Assembly: GCA_013397115.1 (NCBI GenBank)
Contig: VWZW01004041.1
Coordinates: 336,979 to 400,978 of the forward strand
Length of the DNA: 64,000 nt
Direction: 5' to 3'
Source: Edolisoma coerulescens
Lineage: Eukaryota > Chordata > Aves > Passeriformes > Campephagidae
Of the stretch, positions 49,221 through 61,189 are shown in pieces. The position numbers and the translations under genes were made by a program. Numbering within the stretch: the stretch's first letter is position 1; every line of letters begins with the position of its first letter. Under the pieces are notes generated by a model that was given only the letters and a program-made list of their open reading frames with translations, did no database searches and was not told the DNA's origin.

Positions 49221-49435
49221 AGAGTTAAAAAGCATTTCAAAATCAGCTTCTATTGGATTATTTTGTTTGGCCAATATCTGACATGGGTTGTACTGAGCAC
49301 GTTTTGCCACCTGGCCAATTTTTTTTCCTGCCAAGCTATTCACTCAGGCTTGTGGTGTGAAAAATAGATGTTTAATAGTCAATGAAGTACTATAGTGGGT
49401 AATAGTTTATAAATTTCCATGACTTATTATGCTCA
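49221..49435 (+). repeat. Direct duplication, copy 1 (about 210 bp)
   Basis: This segment aligns by eye along its length with 50,670-50,875 at an offset of 1,440-1,450 bases. Shared ordered words include TTTTGTTTGGCCAATA, TTTTGCCACCTGGC, GTGGTGTGAAAAA, TTTAATAGTCAA, GGTAATAGTTTAT and TTCCATGACT. Roughly four-fifths of bases match, with a 10-base insertion in this copy near 49,285. Motif words kept in both copies include a CCAAT box (49,271), an E-box CACCTG (49,308) and a T-box half-site-like GGTGTGA (49,354). It could be a duplicated regulatory module or two copies of an old interspersed repeat. Confidence 0.8.
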
Positions 49436-49439
49436 GCCT

Positions 49440-50665
49440 AAGTGACTGTTTATTAAGTGTATTTAAAGCCCCCCATCTCATTAACTTACAGTACTGGTGA
49501 TTCCCTCCTCCCACCACTGCTGTTTTTAATGGAAAATATTCACACATGTCTTTCTCCTAGGGCATGTGAAACAGCCCTGTGGAAAAGAGACTGCTTGGAT
49601 AAGAACAGGACATCATCCTTGGCTAGGTACAATGTGTTAATAATTTTTGGAAATAAAGTCAATCTGAAATTTGAGATATATATGTTGTGGACCAAAAAAA
49701 ATCTATAAATATCCTTTGTAAAAAATACAGCTGCCGATATCCCACCCTTTTCTGCTTTGAGTTCACAGTGAATGACATGGTCAGTTTTATCAATAAAGCA
49801 TGTCTCATGTAAAAAAATATTACACCAGCAACTTAATTATGAAACACTGCCTTTATTTTCTTCATGGATTCCATGGTACTTCAGGGAAATATTACATACT
49901 AAGGTTAAATAAATTCTCTGCTAACAAAAACCAGGCCCAGTCTTAACTTTAGGGATCTACTATTAGCTGTGCAATGGGAAGGAGAGTTTCTGTAGCAGGG
50001 AAAGTCTGCTAATTATAAAAGTACATGTTTTGTTCCCCTATATTAACCTCTAGAATGAAAAAGGTCACTGGTTGCTCTTGATAAATTCTGTGAAATCCAT
50101 CAAAAGGGTCCTGCTGACATCAATGAGATAAGTGTCCTTTTGTCATATATAATATTTTAGTAATGCTGTGTAAGTAAAACTCCAGGTTAATCCCTGAGGT
50201 AATTCCACTGAAGCTACTAGGAACTTAACACAGTTAAGTTTGGTCCTCTAACACCTGGCTTCATGCTGTTTACATCAATTTCGTGAAGGTCACTTGGAAG
50301 CTGAAGATAAACATGAGATGATGGCAATATGAAAACGGAAAAATCGGTAAGTATTATGATAATGTGAAGAGATGGCTCTAACAAAGGTAAAGGAAGTTGT
50401 GCATAAAATCCCCTCCAGCAGAAAGCATCCGAGAATACAGTTTTTCCGAACTGGGATGTTGAGCTGACACAGATGTTACAGAGGAGCCCTTTCCATACAA
50501 TCTCAGATGATACATATGGAAACAGCCACGAACATCAGCTCAACCTGCAACAGCGACGAGTGGAGCAAGAGCAGGGCCACCTGTGCTGCAGGGAGTGAGC
50601 AGCTCTCTTCTGGCCTGCTCCCAGGTACTTCCAAACAGCAGATATAAAATACGTGCCCCCGGTGT
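49440..50665. other. Spacer between the two duplicated modules
   Basis: The roughly 1.2 kb between the copies has no gene. A degenerate ancient-repeat-like stretch lies at 50,186-50,250. AATAAA words near 49,653 and 49,792 are not tied to any gene. Confidence 0.55.
50186..50250. repeat. Degenerate ancient interspersed repeat (tentative)
   Basis: The order TCCAGGTTAATCCCTGAGGT, AATTCCACTGAAG and CACAGTTAAG resembles an old sauropsid repeat with a motif like GTAAATCCGGAGTAACTCCA followed by TTGAAGTCAATGGAG. Recognition is from memory and weak. Confidence 0.25.
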
Positions 50666-50669
50666 TGAA

Positions 50670-50875
50670 GGAGTTAATGTGACATTGCAAAATGAGCTTT
50701 GCTATTTGCTGTTTTGTTTGGCCAATAGCTGACACAAGCACATTTTGCCACCTGGCTAATTTTGTGCTGCCAAGTTATTCATTCAGGCCAGTGGTGTGAA
50801 AAAGGAGGCATTTAATAGTCAACAGAGCACTATATAGGGTAATAGTTTATGATTTTCCATGACTACTTAGATGCT
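50670..50875 (+). repeat. Direct duplication, copy 2 (about 205 bp)
   Basis: This is the partner of 49,221-49,435 in the same orientation. The CCAAT word is at 50,722, CACCTG at 50,749, GGTGTGA at 50,793, TTTAATAGTC at 50,811 and GGTAATAGTTTAT ends at 50,850. It lacks the second CCAAT of copy 1 (CTAAT here). The flanks on both sides are unrelated to those of copy 1. Confidence 0.8.
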
Positions 50876-50884
50876 GCTCAATTT

Positions 50885-51840
50885 ATTCTTGATTGAGCAA
50901 ATTATTCTTTTTTAAAATCATCCCATTCATTTATTTACTAATGACTCTATCCCATCTCTCCCGTACACCATTTTTTAAAAATGGGAACAATCAGCCATTT
51001 CCATGTTTGAGGGGATTTAGCCAAAGGAAAACTATGAGCATATTATAGCTCTGATCACAACTTTGAAAGACCTTTTGCCAAGATGTTAGAGGTTGAATAA
51101 AATCCCTTTCTGAGCTTTCCAGGAAGCCCTGCACAGGGGTGAGATGAGCTGGAGAGAAACCCCTACATCTTGGTTCAGCAGATGAAAATATTAATCCTCC
51201 CTGCCCCCCAGTCATTTTATTTTTTCAGCAGGTGGTTGCTTGGTTGGTTTTCAAGCTGAACCACAGCCTGATGGGCTCATTCCAGAGGGGTCACCGGCTA
51301 GCTGAAAACCCTTCAGCCCTTTGCTGACAGGGAATCCTTGGCAAGGCTATCCCAGATTAGTGTTGGAACAGCAAGCCCTTCTGCAGGAGAGCCTACCTGT
51401 TAACAGGCCAGTTATTTATCCTGCAAGGTGCTGGTGCAGGTGCTCAGATGCATGCCAGAGACGGCATTTTTGGGGGAGATTGCTTTCATACTTGTTTGGT
51501 GTTGTGAGTACTTCCTAAGGCGCTGGAAGCAACCAGGAGAACAATCCACTGCCTGTCACAGCAAACACACAGTGGCACTGTGTGTAAATTGATTTTCCAG
51601 GCTTTTGCTTACCTGTGTTAAACCAAAGGGAGGAGGGAAGACCAAGGCATCCTGCTCTACAGAGGGGAGTTTATTAAGCCATAATGCCAGCAGTTGTCAG
51701 AGCAAAATAATGCATGCTTTTGTGAGTTTATCTGATGTCACAGAGTTTAGACAAACACTGGTGTTAATATTCATTGTATGGCTTAATTGGTTGGATACAG
51801 AGCAGCAACGCAAGTGTAGCGAGATGCTTGTTATGTAGGT
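50885..51840. other. Intergenic DNA, no gene recognised
   Basis: Nothing nameable is present. Short frames at 50,991-51,215, 51,321-51,518 and 51,605-51,838 have no family resemblance. Confidence 0.6.
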
Positions 51841-51849
51841 CTTGGTGTT

Positions 51850-52480
51850 GTTTCAAAGTCTTTATTATTATGACAGCAAAGTCTTGTTCATTAAAGTTTC
51901 ACAATCCATTTTCATTAGGATGAAACTGATTCTGTAAATGAACAGTTGCTCTGAAAAATCAAACCCTTGCAGCTATCACAGGGGAGGTACAAAGTCTGTA
52001 TTAATTATCAGGAATATGGTGTCGATCGAAGATGTTAATTGCCCTGATGGTTAGTTATTTGGGGAATTGCCATGCATTTCATGCAGGGATAATAAAAATG
52101 AATTTTTAAACAAAGAGATCTTAAAATAATATATAATCTGTAGAGAATACCAACATCAAAGGCTTATCTCAAAGCTTTGAATTTTATCTTTGTGGTCCAA
52201 AATGTTAAAGATGAACTGAGCAATATTTCAGCTGGTTCAAGTTTGTGAGAGGAAAACAAAACAAGAGTTAATTAACTGTTATTACAAACCTTTTCAACTT
52301 TAATTTGACTTTCAAATATTAGCATTTATCTATGAACTATGCTTCTGGGTTTGACAAATTAGCTTTCACAGAACAAGTTTAATTAGGCTTCATTGTGCTT
52401 TTATGTCACTTTGCACAGTTCCAGACAATGAATGGATTAACTTACTAAAAGTCATATGTTTAAAAGAATTTGTTGAATGC
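51850..52480. promoter_or_regulatory. Candidate conserved noncoding element
   Basis: The stretch combines many homeodomain-type cores (GTATTAATTATCAGG, GATGTTAATTGCCCTG, GAGTTAATTAACTG, GTTTAATTAGGC), a CpG-containing palindrome TCGATCGA at 52,022-52,029, and few simple repeats. It is AT-rich yet not low-complexity. Its string around 52,022 is shared with the candidate element at 41.0 kb. The functional call is inference from composition. Confidence 0.3.
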
Positions 52481-52489
52481 TAAAAAGGT

Positions 52490-55400
52490 TGACAAAGTTG
52501 CAAAGCTTTACCAGCCTAATGCAGAAAAGATGCATCCTGTTTAGCATGATAACACGCATTCTTTGCAGAGAACAGCTGGTGCTGACACACACAACCCTGC
52601 CTGGCTGCTCTCAGCACCCACAGGCTATGGCACCACCCCCTTCCCATCCCATACAGCCCTGGGAAAGTCTAGGGTGTGTGTTTGCTACCAAAGCCTGATA
52701 CCTGTGAAAGACAGGAAAGGGGAGAGCTACAGGTGCACATGACATGACTGAGCATGCTGGTTCTCTAGCTGGAACAAAATAATCTCAGTGTGAACTTGTA
52801 TTTCTGTTTTAATTTTTTATTTATTTCTTTTTTTACCAGTGGCATTAGGATGGCTCCATATTTATGAGTGATCAAAAAAAAGGAAGAAAAGTAACTATGA
52901 GACTCTGAAGCAATACAGCAAACTGATTTGTCTCAACAGTCACAGGAGAGAGTGGAGACCATTGTAGAAAAATATAAATAGATGTGATGTTGAGTAACGT
53001 GTTGTTGCTCTCCTTCACAAAGGGACACATCACTTTAGAACTCACTAAACACAGATGTGGTATTATAGTAGGTGCTGTCTGTAGGAGAGCTTGTTTTGTA
53101 GCTAGATGTTAGACCTTTTCCGTTGTTTTCTGACTTACCCTCCTCTCTAGCCACACATGTGCTTCTCTGCCCTGCAGTGTTAACTTGCTTTTGTCTGGAC
53201 AAGCTAGCACAGTCAGGAGACCCTGGAGAGATCTAAGAGGTGATTTAGTGAAAATTGTGCTTGATAGCAGAAAGCCATGGCAATCTGTTTTGTGGAGAGA
53301 AAGAAGAACAGAATTCTTCTGGGCATAGAGCAGTGTTTCTGACCAAAGAACGTATTTGTGATGGCTGCATGGAGGGAGGCAGAAGTAAATGCTTTTAGAA
53401 ACTGGAGATGCTGAAGCAGCAGTGAGTTCGTGTGTGTTTTCCCATTCTAAATCACACAGCCCTTTCCTGGTGGCCAGTATAATTTAGGCTAACATCAGAC
53501 TGTGCTAACTCATGGTTGGCTGACCGCCTGCAGATGCTTCCAGGAATGATACTGCACCAGGATTGTCCAGTCAGGATATCTACACTAAGCATATCCTATA
53601 TTCCATGGTCAAGAAAGGCCCACACTTATGTATTGATTTAGTAGCTTAATGCCAGTTAAGGATTTTCTCCCTGCAGGAGCATTGCCTGGGAGGCCCTGCT
53701 GGTTTCCTGGCTCAATGCTGAGGGTGTGCCCTGGCAGCTTTTGGGTAAGAGTGCTGCTGGACACTGTGGACTCCTTTAGGATGCACGCTGTGTTTGATAG
53801 ACAAGAAGAAAGGTCATATTCATACGAAAGTAACAAAAAAGGAGTTTAGGAGGATAAGGAAGACAAAATAGGGAAGCCATGTGATGAACAGAGCCAGAGG
53901 CAAAAAGGAAGCCAGTCTTAAGCAGCGGTGAAAACCAAACAAAACTAGAGACAGAGGGGAGAAGAAATCAGTCAAAAAGTACATTGCAGAGCAGTGATGG
54001 CAAGCTGAAATGAAACCAAAGAAAAAGGCAACAAGCATCAGGCTGCCACTTAAATCCCACTAGGCAGCAAAATGACACATGCTGTAGTGACCATTTTGTA
54101 AAGGGTCCCATAAATTAAGGAAAGAGGCAGTTTAGCACTAGCAGCACACCATAAGTTGCACATTTTCCTCCCTCCCTCCTAGCTGGCAAGTGCCAGTTGC
54201 TCTTTTTTTCTGTATGCCCATTACTGGAATTTTCCAGTAACTTTGCACAATTCATACAAATATATAAAGCAGAACTCTGGATGAAACCAAGGGAGGAAGA
54301 AAGTAGAGAGAATATACAGTATGCTTTTATACTTAAAACTCCCATTCCCCTTATCAGGATTTATGAGTGTTCAAGAAGGCTAGGCCCACACCAAACACCT
54401 TTAACATTATCTTATGTTTTCCTAAAGTTCTACTAAATGCAAGGATAAAATCTTTAAGGTTATATGTATAAGATCTGGTTGGAAAGTGGAAAAACATTTT
54501 ATGGAATACTATAAATTATTTGACATAATTTCTGTTTTATAAAGTTGAAATGTTCATACTGTTTTCAAAACACAATCCCTGTTTTACAAATCAATCTTTT
54601 TTCCCTGTCACTCATATTTTTCCCTGTTGGTACTGAGTCCATTAAAATCCAAACTGTCTACTTCCAACTTTCCTTCTGCCTTCAGTCTCTCTTCTCTGCT
54701 TCATCTACATTGGGAAAGTTATAATAAATAATAAAAAAATCCCTCTCTTTTCTAAGCCCAAGAAATAAAGAATATTTTAGTTCTAGAGAACAAATTTACA
54801 TGAGACTAAGCACCTTATTCTGCTAAGGAGCTTTGACATGTAAGAATCTCATGTAGTATCTTGGTTTGAAAATACCTTTTGGTGCTCTGTTTATTACTTA
54901 TCCTGATTGAGTCCAATGAGAGATTTCTGAATAAAAGTAGTTTAAAATATTAAGTAAGGATTTCAGGATTTGGTGTGCTTACATTGAGGTCCCCAGTGCT
55001 GGAAAGGTTTATACATTTCCTTTACATGTGTGCACTGTAAGTACATCCTTTGAAGTCAGTGGGACAAATCCTCAGCTGATATCGATTGCTCCTCTTCCGC
55101 TTATTTCAGTGAAGTGATAACATTTATTGTAGCTGAAGACCTATCCCACAGAGACTGAATGCTATTGTAAAGTTGCATGCTTAGAAGCTTTTTCCACATT
55201 TACCCCAAGACTATTTCCTCTCTGTTCCCAGAACCTTCAAGCAGCCTTTTATAGTATTTCATTTCACTGCAGTGCTGACACGAGTTCCATTTCAGTGATG
55301 GAAGAGAATCCTATACTTCTGTGGAGCGTAAAATGTTATAAACAAGAGGCAAGTGATAAATTGGACCCACACACTATGCTTTACTTACATATTTTCTGTG

Positions 55401-56760
55401 TGTACAGTGTGCTGCTTGTACTGGTATGGCATTCTTTCAGGTATGGTTTTCACATGTGAAAAATTGCACTTCCTTGTGTCATTTTTCACTCTCCTGAATT
55501 GTACATGTGTTCTGTGAAAACGTGGTCATTGAATTCTTCTTCTTTTTTTTTTTTTNGTGAAATCAAGCAGGACTTTTTGTCCATGTTGTCATGTCTGACA
55601 AAAGGCTCACAGGCACGATTTGTACTCTCAATTTACAGCTGTGCAGCCCCTTCTTTCAAGTGTTAGGCTGATTTTAGAGTGTGCCCATCTAAAACTGTTC
55701 TCGGAGACTTCCCCCGTATTTTCTCTTGTAACTTCTTGTATGCTCATACAGTGCCCAGTGGGGCTTGGTTGTGTGTAAGGCCACAGCCTACACGTTTTTT
55801 TATGGCTTATTCTTTAAGTTTCTCTAGTATTTTCCCTCTGGATTCAGTGCCTATGGTGGCATCAAAATGACTCTTAAGGTTGATAGTTGTGGGTTTGTAA
55901 ATGGACCCTAGAAATACCCTGGGAGGGAAAGAGAAAAAAAGACATGAAGCTCTTTTGGCAAATGAGCTCTTTCAGAAGATAGGATGGAGCATAAGGGTTG
56001 GTACTGGGGACAGTTGTTGAGTTTCTTAAAAGATAGCCATCTGCATAATAAAAATACAAAAATCTGAATTTAAACTCTTCCATACTGAAAATCTTGACAG
56101 ATGAACTTTGGGGCAACAAACATCAGCTGTGTGTGAGACAATTGGGAAAAGACAAGATCATCAGACTTAGCCAAATCATTTTGACATGACAGTCCTTCCA
56201 TAAGCAGAACACAAACCTAAGGCTCAGAATTAGTCTTTTACTGCTGAACCAGGGAATATAAGTATTTTCACACTTCTTTTCTGGAAAACACCAAAACGAT
56301 CTTGGATAATTAGAAACAGTAGCCCTACTTGTAGACTCAGCAGTATATGAACTCTACAGCTACCTTTTTGTTCAAAGCATGGTTCCCAGAACCCAGAAGA
56401 CGTGGCCCAGGGCCAAAACCCCTAACCCACCCTTACTCAAGGGAGGAATTACGGTCTTTTGCTGAGGGAAGAATGTATGCCTCTTGCTTCTGAGGTAGCA
56501 GCACATGTGACTGTACTTAATCCAGGGGGGAAATCTTCCCTTGCATTTTTTTGCTGGAAACTTCTCCTGTCAGCTTCAACTGCCAAGTCAAGTTGTGTCC
56601 AGTTACCTTCATCCAGAAACTGATCTGTTGGATGAAAATGGGCATGATAAAAGGCGGTAAATACAGATTCTCATATTTTACAGGGAGGAGGGGGGAATTA
56701 TTCCCCCAACTTGAGTGAAAATATAAAGAATGGAAAGATACATCCTTTGGAGACATTAAT
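52490..56760. other. Intergenic DNA, no gene recognised
   Basis: No gene, tRNA or clear transposon is visible on either strand. The stretch includes a T13 run followed by a single N at 55,556. Several short frames (for example 53,609-53,849 on both strands and 56,517-56,756 minus) overlap and lack family resemblance. Confidence 0.6.
55556..55556. other. Ambiguous base (N)
   Basis: A single N follows a 13-base T run (55,543-55,555). It is an assembly or base-calling ambiguity, probably from homopolymer length uncertainty. Confidence 0.98.
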
Positions 56761-56769
56761 CCCTAACAA

Positions 56770-57500
56770 ATGAGTCACTGCAAGAGCTTTGGGAGGTATT
56801 TACTCTGTGGAGACAATCCGTTGTTAGCGAATTGTGCACTTTGCTCACCGTAACCCATTGTTACTGCAGATCTCGCAGGTAGATTGTCACCCATTTGCTG
56901 AGTTGTTTTGTGCAATCTCTAAATCATTGCAGGCCATCTATTTGAAAAGCGTTAGTGGAGGAAGCATAATGTGCTTTCATGGTAATGTAAAATGCATTAG
57001 AAATGAATTGCATGATGCTTACCTCTCAAATTACAGAAAAGACAATGACACCCATATACACGAATGCAAATTATATATAAAATATCACAGATGAATCCCT
57101 GAGCTGTAACACTTGTTGTTCATTTCTATAAATATTAACATATCAGGATTTATTTTGACATACCCCTAAGATAAGTGCTAGAACTGACAATAATAATGTA
57201 TAATTTATGTCCTCCATATTACCTTAACATCACTGTGCTTACATTATTGCATAAATTAATTTAATGTTTCTGACACGCAGCAGATTATTCAAGCATTTGT
57301 TCTTTTGTCTTCTACTGGTTTCTGTTGCTGTTTTCCAAATTACAGAATATTATTATACTCTAATGTTTATTTTATGGTACATACAATTCATAAAGTCACT
57401 TTAAAGTTCTGAAAGCTTTTATTTAGCGTTCAGATAAACATGTGTTGTTATATGATGTGGAAAGAGCATTAAAGCTTTTGTATATTAAATAACTTTATGC
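56770..57500. promoter_or_regulatory. Candidate conserved noncoding element
   Basis: About 700 bases lack repeats and carry several retained CpGs in the first 200 bases (ATCCGTTG, TTAGCGAATTG, CACCGTAACCC, TCTCGCAGG, AAAGCGTTAG). They also hold octamer-like TGCAAATTATAT and AT-rich homeodomain words further on. The mix of CpG retention and AT-rich motif clusters is what long vertebrate conserved elements look like. The 86-codon frame at 56,834-57,094 has no family resemblance and I do not consider it coding. Confidence 0.33.
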
Positions 57501-57509
57501 TTGTGATGC

Positions 57510-59115
57510 AAATTGACAATAGCTGAGAAATGCAAAGCTCAGGAGAAATTGAATCTGCAGCCTGTACTTTTAGGGTACTCAGGGAATATATGGTTGCTAC
57601 TGCGGGTGTCTGTGTGTGAGAATCTCTCCCAAGTGCACATAAAAAGTCCTAGATTTAGCAAAAAATCTGTTGGTATTCGTTGGTCTGAACTACAGTTCTG
57701 TCCTTACCTGTTCCATGTGGTAATCTATATGTAATCAAGTGTGCATTTTCACATGGTCAAAAAACATAAAGTGATGTGCCTATTGCATTCCACTGGTGAA
57801 CTTAAGGCTAGAATTCAACTTTTCATTTTGCCCCCTGAAAAGGCAGAATATCTTCTCTGGACATGCAGTTTCTTTTCTTTAAGTTAGAAATAAATTTTTT
57901 CAAATTGATAATTCAGTGCCTTAATTTCTTTGCACTTAATGGAAATGAAAACTAGTTCCCCAAAAAAAACCCAACAAAACCCAAAACAACAAAACAAACC
58001 AAATCACACAACAGCAGCATATGTTTAATTTCCTCAAATGGTTTTGACAATGCGTAATTGAAAACATTTTAAACACTCAATAACTGTTACTTGGTAGCAG
58101 TTGTGCATCTTCACTAAATCTGGAGAAAAGAAAGTGTGATAAAGCCAAGCTGTTCACAGCCCAGCCCAGGCCAGTAGCCTGGAGAACTCCGGGTGGAGGA
58201 ATCCCAAGCTGAACCTCTCTGGCTCTCTCAGTGCCCCAGGCGAGTACCACCCTTTTCCTGGGGCTAAAGGAAACACAGCATCGCGTTTTGCTGTAAGAGC
58301 TCCAGGGTGTGGAGGGCAGGATACACACAGCATGCAGTGTTTTTCCTGGTAGATTTTTTGGATGGCTTCCCTTGGTTTTTAAGTCTTCATAGCTACATAA
58401 TCACTGCCTGTTAACATTAAAAAAAACCCCAAATAGGGGGCGTGGCTTTGTTCTAACTCCATTTTGAATGTACTCAGAAAAAGAAGGTAGAGGAAAATAA
58501 ATTCACATTTTAAAGGCCAGATTCATCTGTGCAGAGTGGTAGTCTTATGTGTTTGCTGTAATATCTAAAACTGGTATAAGCCTCATTGATACCCAGCTAG
58601 CTATTGGTGTGTTTAGCAAAGTAGTTAATAACCTCCAAAATTAATGAAATTTTTTTAATGCTAATACTAAATAGAAAATAATGGGAAGCATTGCAGGCTT
58701 ACTTCTTGTGCTTGTTTACTGTTTACTTGTTTTTGCTTTTGTTTGTAATTTTTGATATTAAATAACTTTGTGGCTTCTGTGACAAAATGCTGCAGAAAGG
58801 CAGAGCTAAGGTCAAGGTTATGTGTCAGCAGTTTGAAAGGGGCAAATGTAATACAAAAATATAGTAATAAACAAAAAGCAAACAATAAATATCACTGGAA
58901 AGACCCACTAAAAATTTGGACACATGAAATTCCATTGCAGCAACCAGTTCAGAGGCACCTGATTGTCAAGGTAGAATCCATAACCCTAAATTATACCTCT
59001 GGGTAATGACTAAGGAAAGTCAATTTTCTCAAAAAGGCAATCTTCAAACTAGCTGTCATCTGTGCAGTGAGCTGCTAAAGCCATGGAAGGATGTTTGCTA
59101 GCATTCTGCAGCTAT
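57510..59115. other. Intergenic DNA, no gene recognised
   Basis: Apart from the A/C-rich tract at 57,961, a somewhat GC-richer patch at 58,150-58,330 is the only visible compositional change. No exon or RNA gene is recognised. Confidence 0.6.
57961..58003. repeat. A/C-rich low-complexity tract
   Basis: A continuous run of CAAAA, CCAAA and CAACA units without G or T (up to the first T at 58,004). It is the complementary type of the T/G tract at the window start. Confidence 0.85.
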
Positions 59116-59123
59116 TCCAGTGT

Positions 59124-59176
59124 GAGGTCCCAGGAGATGGGTAGAGCTCCCATCCTTCAGGGATCCCCATTGCAGA
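59124..59176 (+). repeat. Long inverted repeat, left arm (53 bp)
   Basis: This segment is the reverse complement of 63,947-64,000 with one substitution and one single-base indel. A second word, CTGATGTGCAAAC at 59,252-59,264, is matched in reverse complement at 63,892-63,904, so the related region extends beyond the arm with a divergent middle that is 33 bases longer on this side. Inside the left region TCCCAGGAGATG (59,128-59,139) is itself mirrored by CATCTCCTGGGA (59,273-59,284), which could be a terminal inverted repeat of a small element. I do not recognise the family. Confidence 0.85.
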
Positions 59177-59289
59177 GTGGTACATCCAGCTGCCTTCAGG
59201 ATAAGTGTAGCATTACTGAGGGGCTGGCTCTCCTTGCCAGTTCACATCCAGCTGATGTGCAAACTCATCACTCATCTCCTGGGAGATTA

Positions 59290-61175
59290 TCCTAGTCATG
59301 GTGATAAAAATTGCATGGTTAGGGCAAGCGCTATTCCGTCATCTCTGTACCCCTGTGCCAAAAAGGATGCAAGGTGCTTGGCATCAGAACTGAATTCCTT
59401 ATCTTCTGGTGGGAGATTTCTGGCACTTAATTTTCCCTCTTAAGGAACAATTTTGTAAATTACCTACAATAATATATCTGGGATAGGAGGAAAAAAAATT
59501 TTTTTCTGAATTGTCATTTATTAACACTTGACATACTTGATATGTACGAAATCTATTTTTCAAATCTCACTCAAGACTTTTATTCTTTCTCAATGCAACT
59601 TGTTGCATTTGTTTGTTTGAGGACATCAGTAACCAAGGCATTAATTTGTTTTGCTGAGGGACTTTAACAAAGCAACTTCTTGTGCATGTTCACAGAGCAC
59701 CTCTAAACCTGCTGAGTATGGGAGCCTCTCTGGAGGTGCTGGCTATGCCACCCTTGATGGTGGCTGACACAGAACAAATACCCTGTTGGAATTTAATTTC
59801 TGCCCATGTATTTGTGTATGAAACCAAACCTAAAAGCAGGTATCCTCAAAGGATGCTGGGAATTATAATTTCACAGTGCTCTGATTATCAAAAGTTCAAG
59901 GTAAATGACAGATTTAGATGGGTCAGTTTGAATCACAAGAAAGAACACAACAGTCTTTTAAAAGTAATGTATTTGGTGTTTGTTTAAATCAGCTATATAT
60001 AGAAGCATTAAAAATAATATTTTAAGGAAAAGCATTCAATATCTTAATGGTGTCATTGTTTTCCTGCTGCCAAGTGCTCGAGATGCTGAAATCTCTGTTT
60101 AAGACAGTTTCCCATTTTCACTGGAGTCTGCTTTTAGCAGTGATAGAAAACAGAATATTCCTACTTATTTTTTTTTTACTTATTTTGGTGTAAAATAATC
60201 CCTTACTTTACGATTGGTCTTCCTCCCTTACCAGCAGGAATAGTACCGTGCTGGGTTTTTTCAACTGAAGGTCAAGGACCGAGGGTTTATTAAGAAAACA
60301 AAATACTGGTCTGCAGACACTGATGTGGAGCAACTTCTTTAGATTTTTAGTGATGAAGAGGCACAGGGGGAAATTGTGTTCTGTATCATCCAACTACAAA
60401 AGTTTCACTCTGACTGGAGCAGAAAACTGTCTTAAATGTGCAGGGGGCACAGTCCTGCCTGATATCTGGTGCAGAAGCCAAAATAGTTTCCCACCGAAAA
60501 AGGAGAGATACCAGTTTGAAAGAGTAATACAAGCTGGAAGCAATAATGCTTGAGAAAGACAGAAAAGCTGAATAAGGGGGTGTAGGTGGTAGTGGATCAG
60601 CACTTTCAGCAGCATGTCAGAAATGCCATGCTGCAGAAGTCCTTCAGGATGAGAAAGGGGCAGCTGTGCAAAGACCATAACCAGGTGATGGAACTGCAGC
60701 TGATAGCAATTATTAGCACAGGCATCAGCTGAAATCAGAGCTGAGCTCAGAAGCACAAAGGCTTCATGGAGAGTAAAGGCAATGGGGAGAAGGTGATGTG
60801 CTTGAGGTTGCTAGAAAGAGGGGATGTAACAGGATAATTTAACTTTATGTCTAAATTTAGCTTAGTGTTCTGCGTTACCCCTACAACAAGCAGTCAGGAC
60901 AAGAAAGAAAGGAGAAAAAAAAAAAAAAGGCGTGAGCTTCAGGACCCTGGAAGCAGCACTGGAAGAGCCAGGTAACTCTTTTGCTTGGTTGGTTGTTTCC
61001 TTGTTAGATGGCCGTGGTTGCAATGTCAGCCCAAGGTGCACATGTGTTGACAAACTACTGCTCTGCTGAGACTGAGAAGGTGCCTGCCCTTGGAAGTCAG
61101 CGATGGCAGCTCTGTAAACGTCTCTAACACCAGTGATCCTGAGTCTGGACGCAGCTGTACAGGCAAAACTAACTC
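59290..61175. other. Intergenic DNA, no gene recognised
   Basis: Nothing nameable is present except an A14 run at 60,915-60,928. The 120-codon minus frame at 60,394-60,756 and the 105-codon minus frame at 60,862-61,179 resemble no family I know. Confidence 0.6.
60915..60928. repeat. poly(A) tract, 14 A
   Basis: There are fourteen consecutive A within a purine-rich stretch (AAGAAAGAAAGGAG before it). Confidence 0.9.
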
Positions 61176-61189
61176 CCAAGAGAGAAATT

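Noticed and set aside
60394..60756. 120-codon minus-strand frame, leucine- and histidine-rich
   Set aside because: No domain is recognisable, there is an overlapping plus frame, and the sequence context has no exon or promoter signals.
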